From the NCBI GenBank assembly GCA_947304355.1, contig CAMZAX010000018.1:1-49645 (forward strand): 49,645 nt of DNA, read 5' to 3'. Source of the stretch: an uncultured Selenomonadales bacterium (GTDB lineage Bacteria; Bacillota; Negativicutes; Selenomonadales; Selenomonadaceae). The position numbers were made by a program, and so were the translations under genes. Shown in pieces: positions 8,144 to 18,782 of the stretch (position 1 is its first letter; each line of letters starts with the position of its first letter). The notes beneath the pieces were generated by a model. That model was not told the DNA's origin. It ran no database searches and saw only the letters and a list, made by a program, of their open reading frames with translations.

Positions 8144-9007
8144 ATGGAACTGCGGACGCTTGAATATTTCATGGCGGTGGCGCGCGAGGAAAGCATAACC
8201 CGTGCCGCCGAAAAAATTCCGATAACGCAACCCGCTTTGTCGCGCGCGATTAAGTTGTTGGAAGACGAGTTCGGCAAAAAACTTTTTATCCGCGAAAAAT
8301 ATTCCGTCAAGCTCACGACCGATGGCTTGGCATTTTTTCAACACGCGCAGGAACTTCTGTCGCTCGCGCACAAAATGGAAAGCAAGTTCAAAAATCCCGA
8401 CAGCGTTTACGGCGACGTTTACATCGGCTGCGCGGAGTCCGACGCAATGAAATATGTCGCGCGGGCGGCAAAGTCCGTGCTTGCCCGCTATCCCGACGTG
8501 CGTTTCAGTCTTTACAGCGGCAACATCGAAGACCTGAGTTATCGGCTCGACAAGGGGCTTTTGGATTTTTACGTCACGTTGCAGACGCCGGACGCGTCGA
8601 AGTATGATTCGTTGACTTTGCCCGCGCCCGACGTGTGGGGAATACTTTTGCGCCGCGACGACCCGCTTGCCGCGAAAAAATCTTTCACCGTTGAAGACTT
8701 GCTGAACTTGCCGCTGATTTTGTCGCGGGAGGCTCTGCGCGAAGAGTACCCTAAAATCTTCGGCACCGCGCTCGAAAAGTTTCAAGTCGTCGCCACGTAC
8801 AACTTGATTTTCAACGCGGCGATTTTGGCTCGCGAAGGGCTGGGCTATCCCGTTTCGCTCGACAAGCTGATTAACGACGCGGAGCTTTGTTTTCGTCCGC
8901 TGGAGCCGGAATTCAAATCGGAACTGAAATTCATTTGGCGGAAAAATTTTTCGTTGACGCGGCAAGCTCAAGTTCTGCTCACCGAAATGAAACGGTCGCT
9001 CGTATAA
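8144..9007 (+). CDS. LysR-family transcriptional regulator
   Basis: DNA-binding regulator of 287 residues with an N-terminal winged HTH (residues 1-60: FMAVAREESITRAAEKI and TQPALSRAIKLLEDEFG) and a periplasmic-binding-protein-like effector domain from about residue 90. Transcribed divergently from the secreted hydrolase with 96 bases between start codons, the usual arrangement for a LysR protein and its target. GAGGT lies 11 bases before ATG 8144. The inducer is unknown. A hairpin with T-run (9018-9048) follows. Confidence 0.92.
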   Translation: MELRTLEYFMAVAREESITRAAEKIPITQPALSRAIKLLEDEFGKKLFIREKYSVKLTTDGLAFFQHAQELLSLAHKMESKFKNPDSVYGDVYIGCAESDAMKYVARAAKSVLARYPDVRFSLYSGNIEDLSYRLDKGLLDFYVTLQTPDASKYDSLTLPAPDVWGILLRRDDPLAAKKSFTVEDLLNLPLILSREALREEYPKIFGTALEKFQVVATYNLIFNAAILAREGLGYPVSLDKLINDAELCFRPLEPEFKSELKFIWRKNFSLTRQAQVLLTEMKRSLV

Positions 9008-9016
9008 AATTTTTCT

Positions 9017-9048
9017 GCAACCTGCGCGGGTTGTGGAAATTTTTTTTT
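9017..9048 (+). terminator. Probable terminator after lysR-type gene
   Basis: Hairpin CAACC-TGCGC-GGTTG followed a few bases later by nine T residues. Confidence 0.5.
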
Positions 9049-9105
9049 GCGCGTTGTAGAATAGCGGCGGCTTTCAGCCTACTCAAATCTATTGGAGCAA
9101 ACAGA

Positions 9106-10515
9106 ATGCAAAACATTGATTTAACCGCGAAGGTCACGAAGGTTATTCGATTCAGCTTGGTCGGCGTGATTGCGCTGTCGCTGGTTATTGGTTACGCCGA
9201 GTTCAAATATTGGCACCGCGACGAGACGCTTGTCCTTGACGACGCAAAAGTTGTCGGGACGATGGTTTCCGTACGCGTCTTGGCAAGCGGCAAGGTCACG
9301 AAGCTTTCGTTCGAGGACGGCGCACGAGTCAACGCCGGCGACGTGATTGCGCGCCTTGAAGTCGCCATAACCGAGGAAGAAATTAAACAGCTTGAAGCAA
9401 CCGTTCAGCTCGCGAAGGACAACTACGCCGAATTGCAAAACGGTCAAATGGTTACGGTGCCCGTTCAGCGTCAACGCGTGACATATCCGCCCGCGCCGCC
9501 GCCAACCGTGTCTTCCGCGCCTTCGGGCAACTTGGCAAAGCTTGAGGAACGCGCCAACCGTATGGCTGAATTATTCGAGATGGGCGCAGTCAGTGCCGTG
9601 CAACGCGACGCCGCCCGTCGTGCCTACGAAAGCGCGCTTGCCGAATCGTCGTCGTCGTCCTACAGCTATTCCGCCGCGCCCGAACCGATTATCGAGTATT
9701 ACACCGAATACGTTCAGGAATTCAGACCCACGCCGCCCGAAGTCTTGGAGGGTGCCGCGCAAGCTATCAAGCAAGCGGAACTTTCGCTTAACGTCGCCCG
9801 TCAAGAGGCTCGTGAAACAGACGTCATTGCGCCCGTCAGCGGAACGATTTATTACGGCGTCAAAGTCACGCAGGACTTGGCGGCGGGCGAAAGCATTGCG
9901 CGTGTCGGCGACAGTCGCGAACTTTGGGTTGAGGCGGTCGTCACGGAAGAAATCTTTGACAAGATCACGCTCGGCAAGCTCGCAAGCTGCACGATTGACG
10001 GCAGAGAACTTTTCGGCACGGTCATGGAGAAAATCAGACCCAACGTCACGGAGCCGGTTGAGTTGCCCGAAATCCCGACGACCGATAATCAGCCCGCCGC
10101 GTTGATTGGCGACGAAAAGCCCGCCGACGAAACTCAGCCGCCTGCGGACGCGACGCAACCCGACGAAACTTCGGAGCCGCCCGCCGAAACTCAACCTGCA
10201 ACGGAGGATCCGCCGCAAGCTGTCGAAGCTGAAACGGAAGTCATTGACGCTCAACCCGACGCGCCGACTGAAACTCAACCCGCCGCCGCGCAGACGCCTG
10301 CCGACGCCGAAACGCAACCCGACGATTCGCAAACGACGGACGCTCAAGCGCAAACGACGGACGAACAGGCTAAACCGCAACCGCCGAAACTTCCCGACGG
10401 CCTGGAGAGTCAGCCCAAGCCCAACGACAAATTCATAATAAAAATTTCCTTGCCGATTGAACGCGATTTCGACTTGCGCCCGAATACTGCCGTCGTCGTC
10501 AAGATAAAGCTTTAA
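9106..10515 (+). CDS. HlyD-type membrane fusion protein with long acidic Pro/Gln/Thr insert
   Basis: Periplasmic adaptor of 469 residues anchored by one membrane segment (15-33). A biotinyl-lipoyl half-motif is at residues 50-85 (VLASGKVTKLSFEDGARVNAGD), a helical hairpin at about 88-235, the second half-motif at 240-265 (IAPVSGTIYYGVKV), and a beta-barrel from 270. The barrel is split by about 120 residues of low-complexity Asp/Glu/Pro/Gln/Thr (318-435) before the final strand KFIIKISLPIERDF. ATG 9106 has TTGGAG upstream; the longer frame reaching into lysR is rejected. No ABC or RND partner is adjacent, so it may serve a remote exporter. Confidence 0.82.
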   Translation: MQNIDLTAKVTKVIRFSLVGVIALSLVIGYAEFKYWHRDETLVLDDAKVVGTMVSVRVLASGKVTKLSFEDGARVNAGDVIARLEVAITEEEIKQLEATVQLAKDNYAELQNGQMVTVPVQRQRVTYPPAPPPTVSSAPSGNLAKLEERANRMAELFEMGAVSAVQRDAARRAYESALAESSSSSYSYSAAPEPIIEYYTEYVQEFRPTPPEVLEGAAQAIKQAELSLNVARQEARETDVIAPVSGTIYYGVKVTQDLAAGESIARVGDSRELWVEAVVTEEIFDKITLGKLASCTIDGRELFGTVMEKIRPNVTEPVELPEIPTTDNQPAALIGDEKPADETQPPADATQPDETSEPPAETQPATEDPPQAVEAETEVIDAQPDAPTETQPAAAQTPADAETQPDDSQTTDAQAQTTDEQAKPQPPKLPDGLESQPKPNDKFIIKISLPIERDFDLRPNTAVVVKIKL

Positions 10516-12903
10516 GATTTTGGAGCGTCGTCTCCAAATTTTTTTTTCGCCGCGTGGGTAAAAGAATCTTCCGCGTCCAATCTTTCAAGCCGCAGTTGCC
10601 AAATTTTTTCTTGCGCGGCGGCAATATCTTCGCGAAGGTTCCTTGCGTTGTCCGTGTCGCCGAGGCGGTCGTAAAATTCGTCGTAAGTCTCATCATCTTG
10701 CGCGTACTGAATTATCAGTTCGATATTTTCCATGTAATCGTCGTAAAACTGCCACCGACTTTTTTTGGTTGAAGTCGCCTTGAAATTTTCGCGATAGAGT
10801 TCGTCAAGTTCATTGCGCAGTGCAATTTCGTCATCAACGTCACTGCAAAGCCGCAAGAGATTTTTCTTGGCGTTGATTACCTCCGTGTGCGTGTCGCCGA
10901 GATTTTTAGCCTTGACGGCGTCGATTCGGTGCTGATACTCTTGCCGTTTGTTCTCATCTGCCAAAGCGATATACACATCAACATTTTCTTGGTCATCGTG
11001 AAAACATTCATGGAAGGTAACCGGAGCTTTGAGAGCTTCCAGAGTTTCGGGCGCGTCTTCAACAAAATTTTCTTCGCAGAATTTCAAGGTGCGCTCCAAC
11101 CAACTTAACCATTCGGGAAAATTGTTGCAGCGGTAATTGGCGTCGGCGACGGCGCGCATGGCTTTAAAAATTTCGGCGGGCGGCGGCTCCGAATCGCTTT
11201 CGAGAAAAACAAACATTTCCGTAAGCTTTTCGAGTGCGGCGGCATGGTCACCGAATTCGTCTAAAAGCCCGGCGTGAGCGCGCAACGTCTCAGCGAGTTC
11301 TTTGCGACTGCTCGGCAATTTTGGACGGAAATATTCTTCAATCTCCGTGAAAAGGTTGTCGGCTTCCGCGTCACTTTCAAAAAGATTTTCCCACCGGTCG
11401 TAATCCGCGCTTTTTGCCAACGCCAAATCTTTTTTCGCGGCGATAATCTCCGATTCGGCGACGGCGGGCTTTTGTTCGGTGAAGGCAAGAATTTTTCGCG
11501 CCAAGTCGGTTTGTTTCTCCGCGTAGGGCAATAAACTTTTGAGCGTCGAAACGGCGGCGTCATAATCGGCAATCGGCTCGGCGGTGCACTCCGCGACGAT
11601 TTGTTTAATCGCGTCGTTAAGTTTGATTCGCCAATCGTGCGAACGCGTCACCTCCGCCAAAATCGCCATAAGCTCAACGGTTTTTTATCAAGCTTATCGC
11701 GGCTTTCAAGAAGTTTCAGATAAGCGCGCGCCGCGTGAATAAATTTTTCGTCGTCGCGCCCGTCAAGGAGTTTAAAAGCCTGTCCGCGCAGTTCGCAGGC
11801 GGCGTTGAGTTTGTCGCCGTTTTCCATAGCCTGTGCAAGATTGTTCATTGCGTCAATGATTCGTTCGTCGTCCCTGTCAAAGCAACGCACACAGTCGCCG
11901 AAAATTTCTTGACAATAATCTCCCGCGTCGCATAATCGAGGCGGTTGACGTAAGGCGCAAGATTTTTCGCATACTGCGTCATGAGTTCGGCGGGCGCGTC
12001 CGTCGTGCGCAAAATAAGTTCGCTCCACATGCCGAGATGGTGATAAAGTTTGTCCTCCGCGCCGTAAATCTCGCGGGGATTTTTTTCGGCGGCGAAAATT
12101 TCTTGGAAGAACCCGCTCGCTCTGTTGCGTATGTCGACAAAAAGTTTCCGGCAAACAACGTCATTCTTCAGGGCGGTGAAGAAAAACGCGTCAATCGTCT
12201 TGTCGAAGGTGCAGACTTCGCCGAAATTCATACGCTCGGCGCGGGCGACTTGCTTTTTCACGCGGTTATAGGTGACGTTGTTGAAATTCGCAAGCGCGGC
12301 GGCGGCAAGCTTATCCGTCCAGCTGTGCAAAATGCAAAGGCATTGCGCCATGAATTGCCCGCCTTCGTCGAGGCTGCCGATCGTCGCTTGAACAATATCG
12401 TCGCGGTTTTTGCCGAAGTCCTTAAGAGTCGGCACCCTGTTGTTCGCTTGATAATTTTGGTAAGTTTCAATGCATTTTCTCAGGTAGTAGGGATGACCGC
12501 CCGTCAGCTCAATTATGCCCGCGTGAAATTCTTCCGGCACGCCGCCCCACCAATCGGCGGGCACGTCTTCATTTTCGGAAAAGAGGCGTACGGTATTTTT
12601 CTTGCCGCATTCTTCGCCCGTCAGTTTTTCGTAGGCGTCAAGGAAGATAATCAAATGCGCGCCGTGAGTTTTGAGCCAATGCGAAAGGTCTTTGGCAAAA
12701 AGTTTCGGCAAAAATTCCGTAATAAGTGAGCCGTCTTCGTCTTGCTCGTTTAAGTCTTTGAGCTCGTTAATCAGATTCGCATCGTTGGCTGTCATTTTTC
12801 TGTCAAGGAAGCCGACAAAAACTTTCATGGCTTTAAAGAGCGGGAATTCGATTTTGCATTTTTTAGCCAGCCTCGCGCGCAAGGCTTTCAGCGCGGAGAC
12901 CAT
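10512..12903 (-). pseudogene. STAND-like NTPase/TPR protein, truncated and frameshifted
   Basis: Three consecutive minus-strand frames read as one protein. Segment 11845-12903 has a Walker B-like LIIFLDAYEKLTG and the AAA lid phrase LTGGHPYYLRKC. A middle segment (about 11680-11890) gives DDERIIDAMNNLAQAMENGDKL. Segment 10512-11669 is TPR-like helical repeat. Frame changes occur near 11885-11900 and at the T6 run 11681-11686, where one extra base would rejoin the frames. The P-loop domain expected before residue 1 is absent; an in-frame stop lies about 40 bases upstream. So the gene is a remnant, or the shifts are consensus errors in a gene with a lost N-terminus. Intact relatives are thought to be signalling or defence-type NTPases. 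Confidence 0.6.
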
Positions 12904-12948
12904 GACGACTTTGATGTCAACACATGTAAGCCAAAAAAGGATTTTTCA

Positions 12949-12983
12949 GCCTCGGTGCCGAATAATACGAGGCATTTTGTTTT
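12949..12983 (+). terminator. Terminator-like hairpin in the trpB leader
   Basis: GCCTCG (12949-12954) pairs with CGAGGC (12968-12973), followed by ATTTTGTTTT. It sits immediately before the GGAGG of a 21-codon ORF and about 125 bases before trpB, so it could terminate or attenuate transcription entering trpB. It is the only hairpin with a T-tail in the leader. Confidence 0.5.
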
Positions 12984-12997
12984 AGGAGGTTTTTGAA

Positions 12998-13063
12998 ATG
13001 CGCTACTCGACTTACTCCGAAAAATATTTCACGTGGGGTGCTTCTGCACCCGTGAACATTTAA
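12998..13063 (+). CDS. 21-codon aromatic-rich leader ORF that mimics the trpB start
   Basis: ATG 12998 follows AGGAGG at 8-base spacing. The peptide begins [13 protein letters not shown], five aromatics in 13 residues including one Trp, and ends at TAA 13061. Its DNA and ribosome site resemble the trpB start ([11 protein letters not shown]), so it is either a partial duplication of the trpB 5' end or a leader peptide. A stable GGGTGC-TTCT-GCACCC hairpin covers its 3' half, without a T-run. Translation is unproven. Confidence 0.45.
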   Translation: MRYSTYSEKYFTWGASAPVNI

Positions 13064-13107
13064 TTCAAACCAATCGCACGCGAAATATTTTTAACGGAGG
13101 TTTCACA

Positions 13108-14328
13108 ATGGACTACTCGACTTACTTGAAAAAATATCCGACGGAGGACGGACGTTTCGGTCGCTTCGGCGGCGCGTACCTGCCCCCGCAACTCGTTCCC
13201 GCAATGGAAGAAATCACGCAGGCTTACTTGACGATTTGTCACTCGTCGCAGTTCATTAACGAATTGCGCCGCATCCGCCGCGAATTCCAGGGACGCCCGA
13301 CGCCCGTCTATCACTGCGAAACGCTCAGCCGCAAGCTCGGCAACTGCCAGATTTACCTTAAGCGCGAAGACTTGAATCACACGGGCGCGCACAAGCTCAA
13401 TCACTGCATGGGCGAAGGCTTGCTTGCAAAATTCATGGGCAAGAAACGCATAATCGCGGAGACCGGCGCGGGTCAACACGGCGTCGCGCTTGCAACGGCT
13501 GCCGCGTTCTTCGGGCTGGAGTGCACAATTTACATGGGCGAAGTCGACATTGCCAAGCAAGCACCCAACGTCGCCCGCATGAAAGTTCTCGGCGCGAACG
13601 TCGTGCCCGTGTCGACGGGACTCAAGACGCTCAAAGAGGCCGTCGACGCCGCCTTTGAAGACTACCTGCAAAACTACAACGACACGATTTACTGTATCGG
13701 CTCGGCGGTCGGCCCGCACCCCTTCCCGATGATGGTTCGCGATTTCCAATTCGTCGTCGGCGAAGAGGCTCGCGCGCAGTTCAAAGAAATGATGGGCTTC
13801 CTGCCCGATGTCGTGACGGCTTGCGTCGGCGGCGGCTCGAACTCAATCGGATTCTTCCTGCCGTTTATTGATGACCCGGTTGAGATTGTCGGCGTGGAGC
13901 CGCTCGGTCGCGGCGAAAAAATCGGTGATAACGCTGCGTCGATGTCTTACGGCTCGGAAGGCGTCATGCACGGCTTCGATTCGATTATGCTTAAAGATGC
14001 TGTCGGCAACCCCGCGCCGGTTTACTCAATCGCAAGCGGCTTGGATTATCCGTCCGTCGGTCCCGAACATGCTTTCCTGCGTGAAGTCGGTCGCGTCAAG
14101 TATGACGTGGCAAGCGATTTGGAGGCTGTCGACGCGTTCTTCAAGCTCAGCCGTTACGAAGGCATTATCCCCGCGTTGGAGAGTTCGCACGCCTTGGCTT
14201 ACGCAATGCGGCTCGCCAAAAAGATGGGCAAGGGCTCGATTCTCGTCAACCTCAGCGGGCGCGGCGACAAGGATTTGGATTACGTTATCGAACATTACGG
14301 CTACGGCGAAGAATTCAAGGACTTTTGA
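13108..14328 (+). CDS. trpB: Tryptophan synthase beta chain
   Basis: PLP enzyme of 406 residues joining indole and serine to give tryptophan. Visible are the PLP lysine in [11 protein letters not shown] (K96), [10 protein letters not shown] with the catalytic glutamate, the phosphate-binding GGGSNSIG, and [13 protein letters not shown]. The length and motifs fit the TrpB1 class. GGAGG (13096-13100) precedes ATG 13108. No trpA or other trp gene is nearby, so this copy stands alone with dedA: it may salvage indole or be a displaced member of a split pathway. The leader with hairpin and aromatic mini-ORF suggests regulation. Four bases separate it from dedA. Confidence 0.92.
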   Translation: MDYSTYLKKYPTEDGRFGRFGGAYLPPQLVPAMEEITQAYLTICHSSQFINELRRIRREFQGRPTPVYHCETLSRKLGNCQIYLKREDLNHTGAHKLNHCMGEGLLAKFMGKKRIIAETGAGQHGVALATAAAFFGLECTIYMGEVDIAKQAPNVARMKVLGANVVPVSTGLKTLKEAVDAAFEDYLQNYNDTIYCIGSAVGPHPFPMMVRDFQFVVGEEARAQFKEMMGFLPDVVTACVGGGSNSIGFFLPFIDDPVEIVGVEPLGRGEKIGDNAASMSYGSEGVMHGFDSIMLKDAVGNPAPVYSIASGLDYPSVGPEHAFLREVGRVKYDVASDLEAVDAFFKLSRYEGIIPALESSHALAYAMRLAKKMGKGSILVNLSGRGDKDLDYVIEHYGYGEEFKDF

Positions 14329-14331
14329 CGC

Positions 14332-14922
14332 ATGGAGCAAATATCGCAGGCTTTTCTAAGTTTTATCGACTCGTGGGGCTACTTTGCCGTCGGCGTCTTG
14401 ATGGCAATGGAAAACGCGTGCATACCCGTGCCCAGCGAATTGATTTTGGGTTTCGCGGGCTATCTCGTGTCGGCGGAGCGCATGACGTTCGTCGGCGCAA
14501 TGATTGCCGGTATGATTGGCGGCATGACGGGCTCAATCTTCGCTTACGTCGTCGGCGCGACGGGCGGCAGAAAATTTGTCGACAAGTACGGAAAATATTT
14601 CTTCATTAAAAAATCGCACGTCGACCTGGCGCAGAAGTGGTTCGACAAGTACGGCGTCCGCGCAGTGTTTTTCAGCCGCATGTTGCCCGTCGTCAGGACG
14701 TTCATATCGTTGCCGGCGGGTTTCGCGCGCGTCGACTTTAAGCAATTCCTGTTTTACACGTTCGCGGGCTCGTTGCCGTGGACTGCGCTGATTTTATGGG
14801 CGGGCGTCATGCTCGGCGACAACTGGGAATATCTTCTTGAAGTCGGTCACAAATTCAGCACGGCGTTTATCGTCGTCAGCGTCGCGATTATCGTATGGCT
14901 TTACTTGCGGCGCAAAAGATAA
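14332..14922 (+). CDS. DedA family membrane protein
   Basis: Integral membrane protein of 196 residues in the DedA/SNARE-associated family, whose members flip undecaprenyl phosphate or phosphatidylethanolamine and support membrane homeostasis. It shows the N-terminal re-entrant region MENACIPVPSELILGFAGYL with the typical E-x-x-xPxPSE pattern, the G-rich G.IGG.TG segment, and the arginine motif FFSRMLPVVRTFISLPAGFAR. The start is four bases after trpB, so the two are co-transcribed. A clear terminator follows. Confidence 0.9.
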   Translation: MEQISQAFLSFIDSWGYFAVGVLMAMENACIPVPSELILGFAGYLVSAERMTFVGAMIAGMIGGMTGSIFAYVVGATGGRKFVDKYGKYFFIKKSHVDLAQKWFDKYGVRAVFFSRMLPVVRTFISLPAGFARVDFKQFLFYTFAGSLPWTALILWAGVMLGDNWEYLLEVGHKFSTAFIVVSVAIIVWLYLRRKR

Positions 14923-14929
14923 CTCAAAC

Positions 14930-14958
14930 CCGCTTCGACAATCGGAGCGGTTTTTTTT
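14930..14958 (+). terminator. Rho-independent terminator after dedA
   Basis: CCGCTTCG (14930-14937) / CGGAGCGG (14943-14950), loop of five, then eight T residues. Confidence 0.85.
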
Positions 14959-14974
14959 CGGAGGTAAAAAATCT

Positions 14975-16237
14975 TTGGACATCGAAAAAATTTACGCGGA
15001 CTTCACGGCGGCGCGGGCGTCGAACAATCTCGGCAAGACTGCCGCAATAATCGCGCAGGTTATCGAATACGGCAACGGGTTGGCTCAAGCCGGCAGATCG
15101 AACGAAATCCCGCCGCAAGCAATTCATATCGCCGCGCAAGTAAACATTTTAATTTATCACGTGATGAAACTTTTGAGTGACGGCAACGCCGACCGCGCGA
15201 AAAATTATCTGCTCATGCTAAGCCGGAACAACGCCACGAACTTCACGAAATTTTTCCACATGCTGTATCTGTTCGGCAAGACTCTTTACGCGACGGGCTA
15301 TCACTTGCAGGCGGCAAAGATTTTCGACCGTTACGAAAAAATTCGCGCCTCGAATTGGAGCGATGTCGACGAATTGAGTTTATTTTATCGGGCAAATTGT
15401 TTGGCGTTGCTTGGCGACAGCGACGCGGCTGCCGGGCTTTACGAACAGATTTTGGCGATTAAAGCCGACTTCCCCGAAGCGCGACGAAACCTTGAACGCG
15501 TCCTGCACGGCGACAATAAAAATCTTGCCCGCGAAGTCAAAAGCCTGTGGGACTTCCCGCATTGGCGCGACGTACCGATTTTTATCAACGCCCGCGACCG
15601 TCTCGGCGTCATGCAACGATTGATTGATTGGTTGCTCGGCGCGGGTTGTCGCAAGCTGATTGTCCTCGACAACGATTCGACGTACCCGCCGCTTATCGAA
15701 TACTATGCCGCCCTTGAACGCGATTCGCGGGTTAAAGTCATTCGCCTCGGAAAAAATTTCGGCTTTAAGGCTTTGTGGCTGTCGGGCGTCCTCGAAAGCT
15801 TGAAGATTGCGACGCCTTACATTTACACTGACCCCGATGTTTTGCCGATTGAACGTTGCCCGAAAAATTTCGTCAAGCGGCTGATGAAAATCCTCGGCGA
15901 CAATCGCGAAGTCCGCAAGGTCGGCTTGGGGCTCGTGTATGACGACATAACTTTTTTCGATAAGGACGCCGTTCAACGCACCGAAGCGGAACTTTACGCG
16001 GGCACGAAGGTCGGCGACGATCTTCACTTCGCGCAGGTCGACACGACGTTTGCGCTTTACTCGAACGTTCGACACTACAGCTTGAGGTTTTCGCTCCGCA
16101 CGACGGGCAACTTGCGCGCGTATCATCTGCCGTGGTATTTCGATTACGACAACTTGCCCGAAGACGAACGCTATTACCTTGAACACGCCGATAAATCTTC
16201 CGTCACGACCGTCAAAAATTTCCTGGAGGCTCACTGA
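14975..16237 (+). CDS. TPR-glycosyltransferase fusion protein
   Basis: 420-residue cytosolic protein. Residues 1-175 are helical, TPR-like. From about 200 there is a GT-A glycosyltransferase-like domain: [13 protein letters not shown] (DND 232-234), a [14 protein letters not shown] segment, and the metal-binding YTDPDVLP (285-288). The start TTG 14975 lies after GGAGG (14960-14964); the frame upstream runs through the dedA terminator and is rejected. TPR-glycosyltransferases often modify proteins or surface polysaccharide. It is followed one base later by uvrA, probably by read-through rather than a functional link. Similar glycosylation-type genes are at 23466 and 39556-41131. Confidence 0.75.
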   Translation: MDIEKIYADFTAARASNNLGKTAAIIAQVIEYGNGLAQAGRSNEIPPQAIHIAAQVNILIYHVMKLLSDGNADRAKNYLLMLSRNNATNFTKFFHMLYLFGKTLYATGYHLQAAKIFDRYEKIRASNWSDVDELSLFYRANCLALLGDSDAAAGLYEQILAIKADFPEARRNLERVLHGDNKNLAREVKSLWDFPHWRDVPIFINARDRLGVMQRLIDWLLGAGCRKLIVLDNDSTYPPLIEYYAALERDSRVKVIRLGKNFGFKALWLSGVLESLKIATPYIYTDPDVLPIERCPKNFVKRLMKILGDNREVRKVGLGLVYDDITFFDKDAVQRTEAELYAGTKVGDDLHFAQVDTTFALYSNVRHYSLRFSLRTTGNLRAYHLPWYFDYDNLPEDERYYLEHADKSSVTTVKNFLEAH

Positions 16238-16238
16238 T

Positions 16239-18731
16239 TTGGACTCGATAAAAATTCGCGGCGCACGCGTCCACAATTTGAAAAATATCAGCGTCGAAAT
16301 TCCGCGCGACAAATTCGTCGTGATAACGGGCGTTTCGGGCAGCGGCAAGAGTTCGCTCGCTTTCGATACGATTTACGCCGAAGGGCAACGCCGTTACATG
16401 GAGTCGCTGTCAAGTTACGCCCGCCAATTTTTGGGACTGCCCGACAAGCCCGATGTCGAACAGATTGAAGGCTTAAGCCCCGCAATCGCAATCAATCAGA
16501 AGACGACGAACAATAACCCGCGCTCCACCGTCGGCACCGTCACGGAGATTTATGACTACCTGCGGCTGTTGTTCGCGCGCGTCGGCAAACCCCACTGCCC
16601 GAAATGCGGCAAGCCCGTCAAAAGTCAGAGCGTTGACCAAATCCTTGCGCAGATTCTGAACTTGCCCGAAGGCACGCGTTTCAGTTTGCTCGCGCCCGTC
16701 GTCAATCACCAAAAGGGCACACACAAAGACACGCTCGACAAACTCGGCGCGGCGGGTTTCGTGCGCGTCAAAGTCGACGGCAAGTTTCGCGAACTCGACG
16801 AAAATATTTCGCTCGCCAAAACCAAAAAGCACTCGATTGAATTGGTCGTCGACAGGCTCGTTAATCGCGACGGCGTTCGCTCACGGCTGGCAGATTCGTT
16901 GGAGACCGCGCTCAAGTTCGGAAACGGCATTGTCTTCGTCGAAACGGACGCGGAGACTTTGACGTTCAGCGAAAAAAATGCGTGCGTCGATTGCGGGATA
17001 AGCTTGCCCGACATTACGCCGCAACTGTTCTCGTTCAACAGCCCGAAAGGCGCGTGCCCGAAGTGCAACGGGCTCGGCAAAGTGTTCGACGTGCGCGACT
17101 GGTCGACGATGTATGAATGGATGCTCGCCGTTCACGACTTCAAGACGACCGATTTGCCCGAAGACGCCTGCCCCGCTTGTCACGGTCACCGCCTCAAGCC
17201 CGAAGCCCTAAGCGTCACCGTCGGCGATAAAAATATCGCGCAGGTTTGCGATTTGTCCGTCGACGCCTGCCAAAAATTTTTCGCGACGCTTGCCCTCGAC
17301 GACACAGACAAAAAAATCGCCGCGCAGGTTCTCAAGGAAATCAACGCCCGCTTGAAGTTCCTGTGCGACGTCGGGCTTGACTACCTCAGCTTGTCGCGCA
17401 AATCGGCGACGTTAAGCGGCGGCGAATCGCAACGAATCAGACTCGCCACGCAAATCGGCTCGGCATTGACCGGCGTGCTTTACGTCCTCGACGAACCGTC
17501 AATCGGTCTTCACCAACACGACAACCAAAAACTTTTGGCGACGCTGAAAAATCTGCGCGACCTCGGCAACACGTTAATCGTTGTCGAACACGACGAAGAG
17601 ACCATTCGCGAAGCCGATAACATCGTCGACATCGGGCGCGGCGCGGGCAAGGCGGGCGGCTCCGTCATTGCGCAAGGCACTGCCGACGAAATTGCTCGCG
17701 TCGAAAATTCTTTGACGGGCGACTATCTCAGCGGGCGCAAAGTCATTCCCGTGCCTTCGACGCGTCGCGACACTTCACAAGTCTTGGAGTTCAAGGACGC
17801 CTGCAAAAACAACTTGAAAAATATTTCCGTGACGATACCGCTGAAAGCCTTGACGCTCGTGACGGGCGTGAGCGGTTCCGGCAAATCGACGCTCGTTGAG
17901 GAAATCATTTACCCGCGCCTGCAGGAAATGGACTTGACGGCGTTCGGCGTAAGCAAAGTCACGATGATTGACCAAGACCCGATTGGCAGGACGCCGCGTT
18001 CAAACATTGCGACTTACACGGGCGTCGCCGACCACATACGAAAACTTTTCGCCGCGACCAACGGCGCGAAGATGCGCGGCTACAAGGCGGGACGATTCAG
18101 CTTCAACGTCAAGGGCGGGCGTTGCGAAAGCTGCGGCGGCAACGGCGTTTTGAAAATCCCGATGAACTTCCTGCCCGACGTTTACGTAACCTGCGACGTG
18201 TGCAAGGGCGCGCGCTTCAATGCCGAGACGTTGGAAGTCACCTACAAGGGCAAAAATATTTCGGACGTGTTGAACATGCCCGTCGACGAGGCGTTGAACT
18301 TTTTCGAGAACGTCCCGACGATTCGGCGCATGTTGCAAGTCCTGCACGACGTTGGCTTGGGTTATATCGAACTTGGTCAATCGGCGAACACCTTCAGCGG
18401 CGGCGAGGCTCAGCGCGTCAAGCTTGCCTACGAATTGGCACGACCTTTGGGCAGGGCGGCGAATATTTACATCATGGACGAGCCGACGACGGGCTTGCAC
18501 TTCGACGACGTGAAAAAATTGATTGACGTGATTCAGCGGCTTGTCGAACGCGGCGACACCGTGATTATCATTGAACACAACCTGGACGTTATAAAGTGCG
18601 CCGATTACATTATCGACCTTGGGCAGGACGGCGGCGACAAGGGCGGCGAAGTCATTGCTTGCGGCACGCCCGAAGACGTTGCCCGCGTCGAAAATTCTTA
18701 CACGGGTCAAGCGTTGCGAAAAGTTTTGTAA
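16239..18731 (+). CDS. uvrA: Excinuclease ABC subunit A, compact form
   Basis: Damage-recognition ATPase of nucleotide excision repair, 830 residues against the usual ~940. Two ABC modules are present: Walker [10 protein letters not shown] (31-39) and GVSGSGKST, signatures LSGGESQR and FSGGEAQR, and Walker [10 protein letters not shown] and IMDEPTTGL. The UvrB-binding region (HCPKCGKPV onward) is retained, and zinc cysteines CESCGG...CDVCKGAR are intact. The deficit is mainly between [11 protein letters not shown] and CPACHGHRL, where about 90 residues of the insertion domain are missing. The start TTG 16239 follows GGAGG (16224-16228). A terminator follows. Confidence 0.93.
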   Translation: MDSIKIRGARVHNLKNISVEIPRDKFVVITGVSGSGKSSLAFDTIYAEGQRRYMESLSSYARQFLGLPDKPDVEQIEGLSPAIAINQKTTNNNPRSTVGTVTEIYDYLRLLFARVGKPHCPKCGKPVKSQSVDQILAQILNLPEGTRFSLLAPVVNHQKGTHKDTLDKLGAAGFVRVKVDGKFRELDENISLAKTKKHSIELVVDRLVNRDGVRSRLADSLETALKFGNGIVFVETDAETLTFSEKNACVDCGISLPDITPQLFSFNSPKGACPKCNGLGKVFDVRDWSTMYEWMLAVHDFKTTDLPEDACPACHGHRLKPEALSVTVGDKNIAQVCDLSVDACQKFFATLALDDTDKKIAAQVLKEINARLKFLCDVGLDYLSLSRKSATLSGGESQRIRLATQIGSALTGVLYVLDEPSIGLHQHDNQKLLATLKNLRDLGNTLIVVEHDEETIREADNIVDIGRGAGKAGGSVIAQGTADEIARVENSLTGDYLSGRKVIPVPSTRRDTSQVLEFKDACKNNLKNISVTIPLKALTLVTGVSGSGKSTLVEEIIYPRLQEMDLTAFGVSKVTMIDQDPIGRTPRSNIATYTGVADHIRKLFAATNGAKMRGYKAGRFSFNVKGGRCESCGGNGVLKIPMNFLPDVYVTCDVCKGARFNAETLEVTYKGKNISDVLNMPVDEALNFFENVPTIRRMLQVLHDVGLGYIELGQSANTFSGGEAQRVKLAYELARPLGRAANIYIMDEPTTGLHFDDVKKLIDVIQRLVERGDTVIIIEHNLDVIKCADYIIDLGQDGGDKGGEVIACGTPEDVARVENSYTGQALRKVL

Positions 18732-18738
18732 AAAAATT

Positions 18739-18767
18739 ATCCCCCGCAAATCGCGAGGGATTTTTTT
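18739..18767. terminator. Bidirectional terminator
   Basis: ATCCC...GGGAT stem with inner CGC/GCG pairs, A-run on the left and seven T residues on the right. It lies between convergent uvrA and the cupin-ferritin gene. Confidence 0.75.
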
Positions 18768-18782
18768 ATGCCGTGAAAATTT

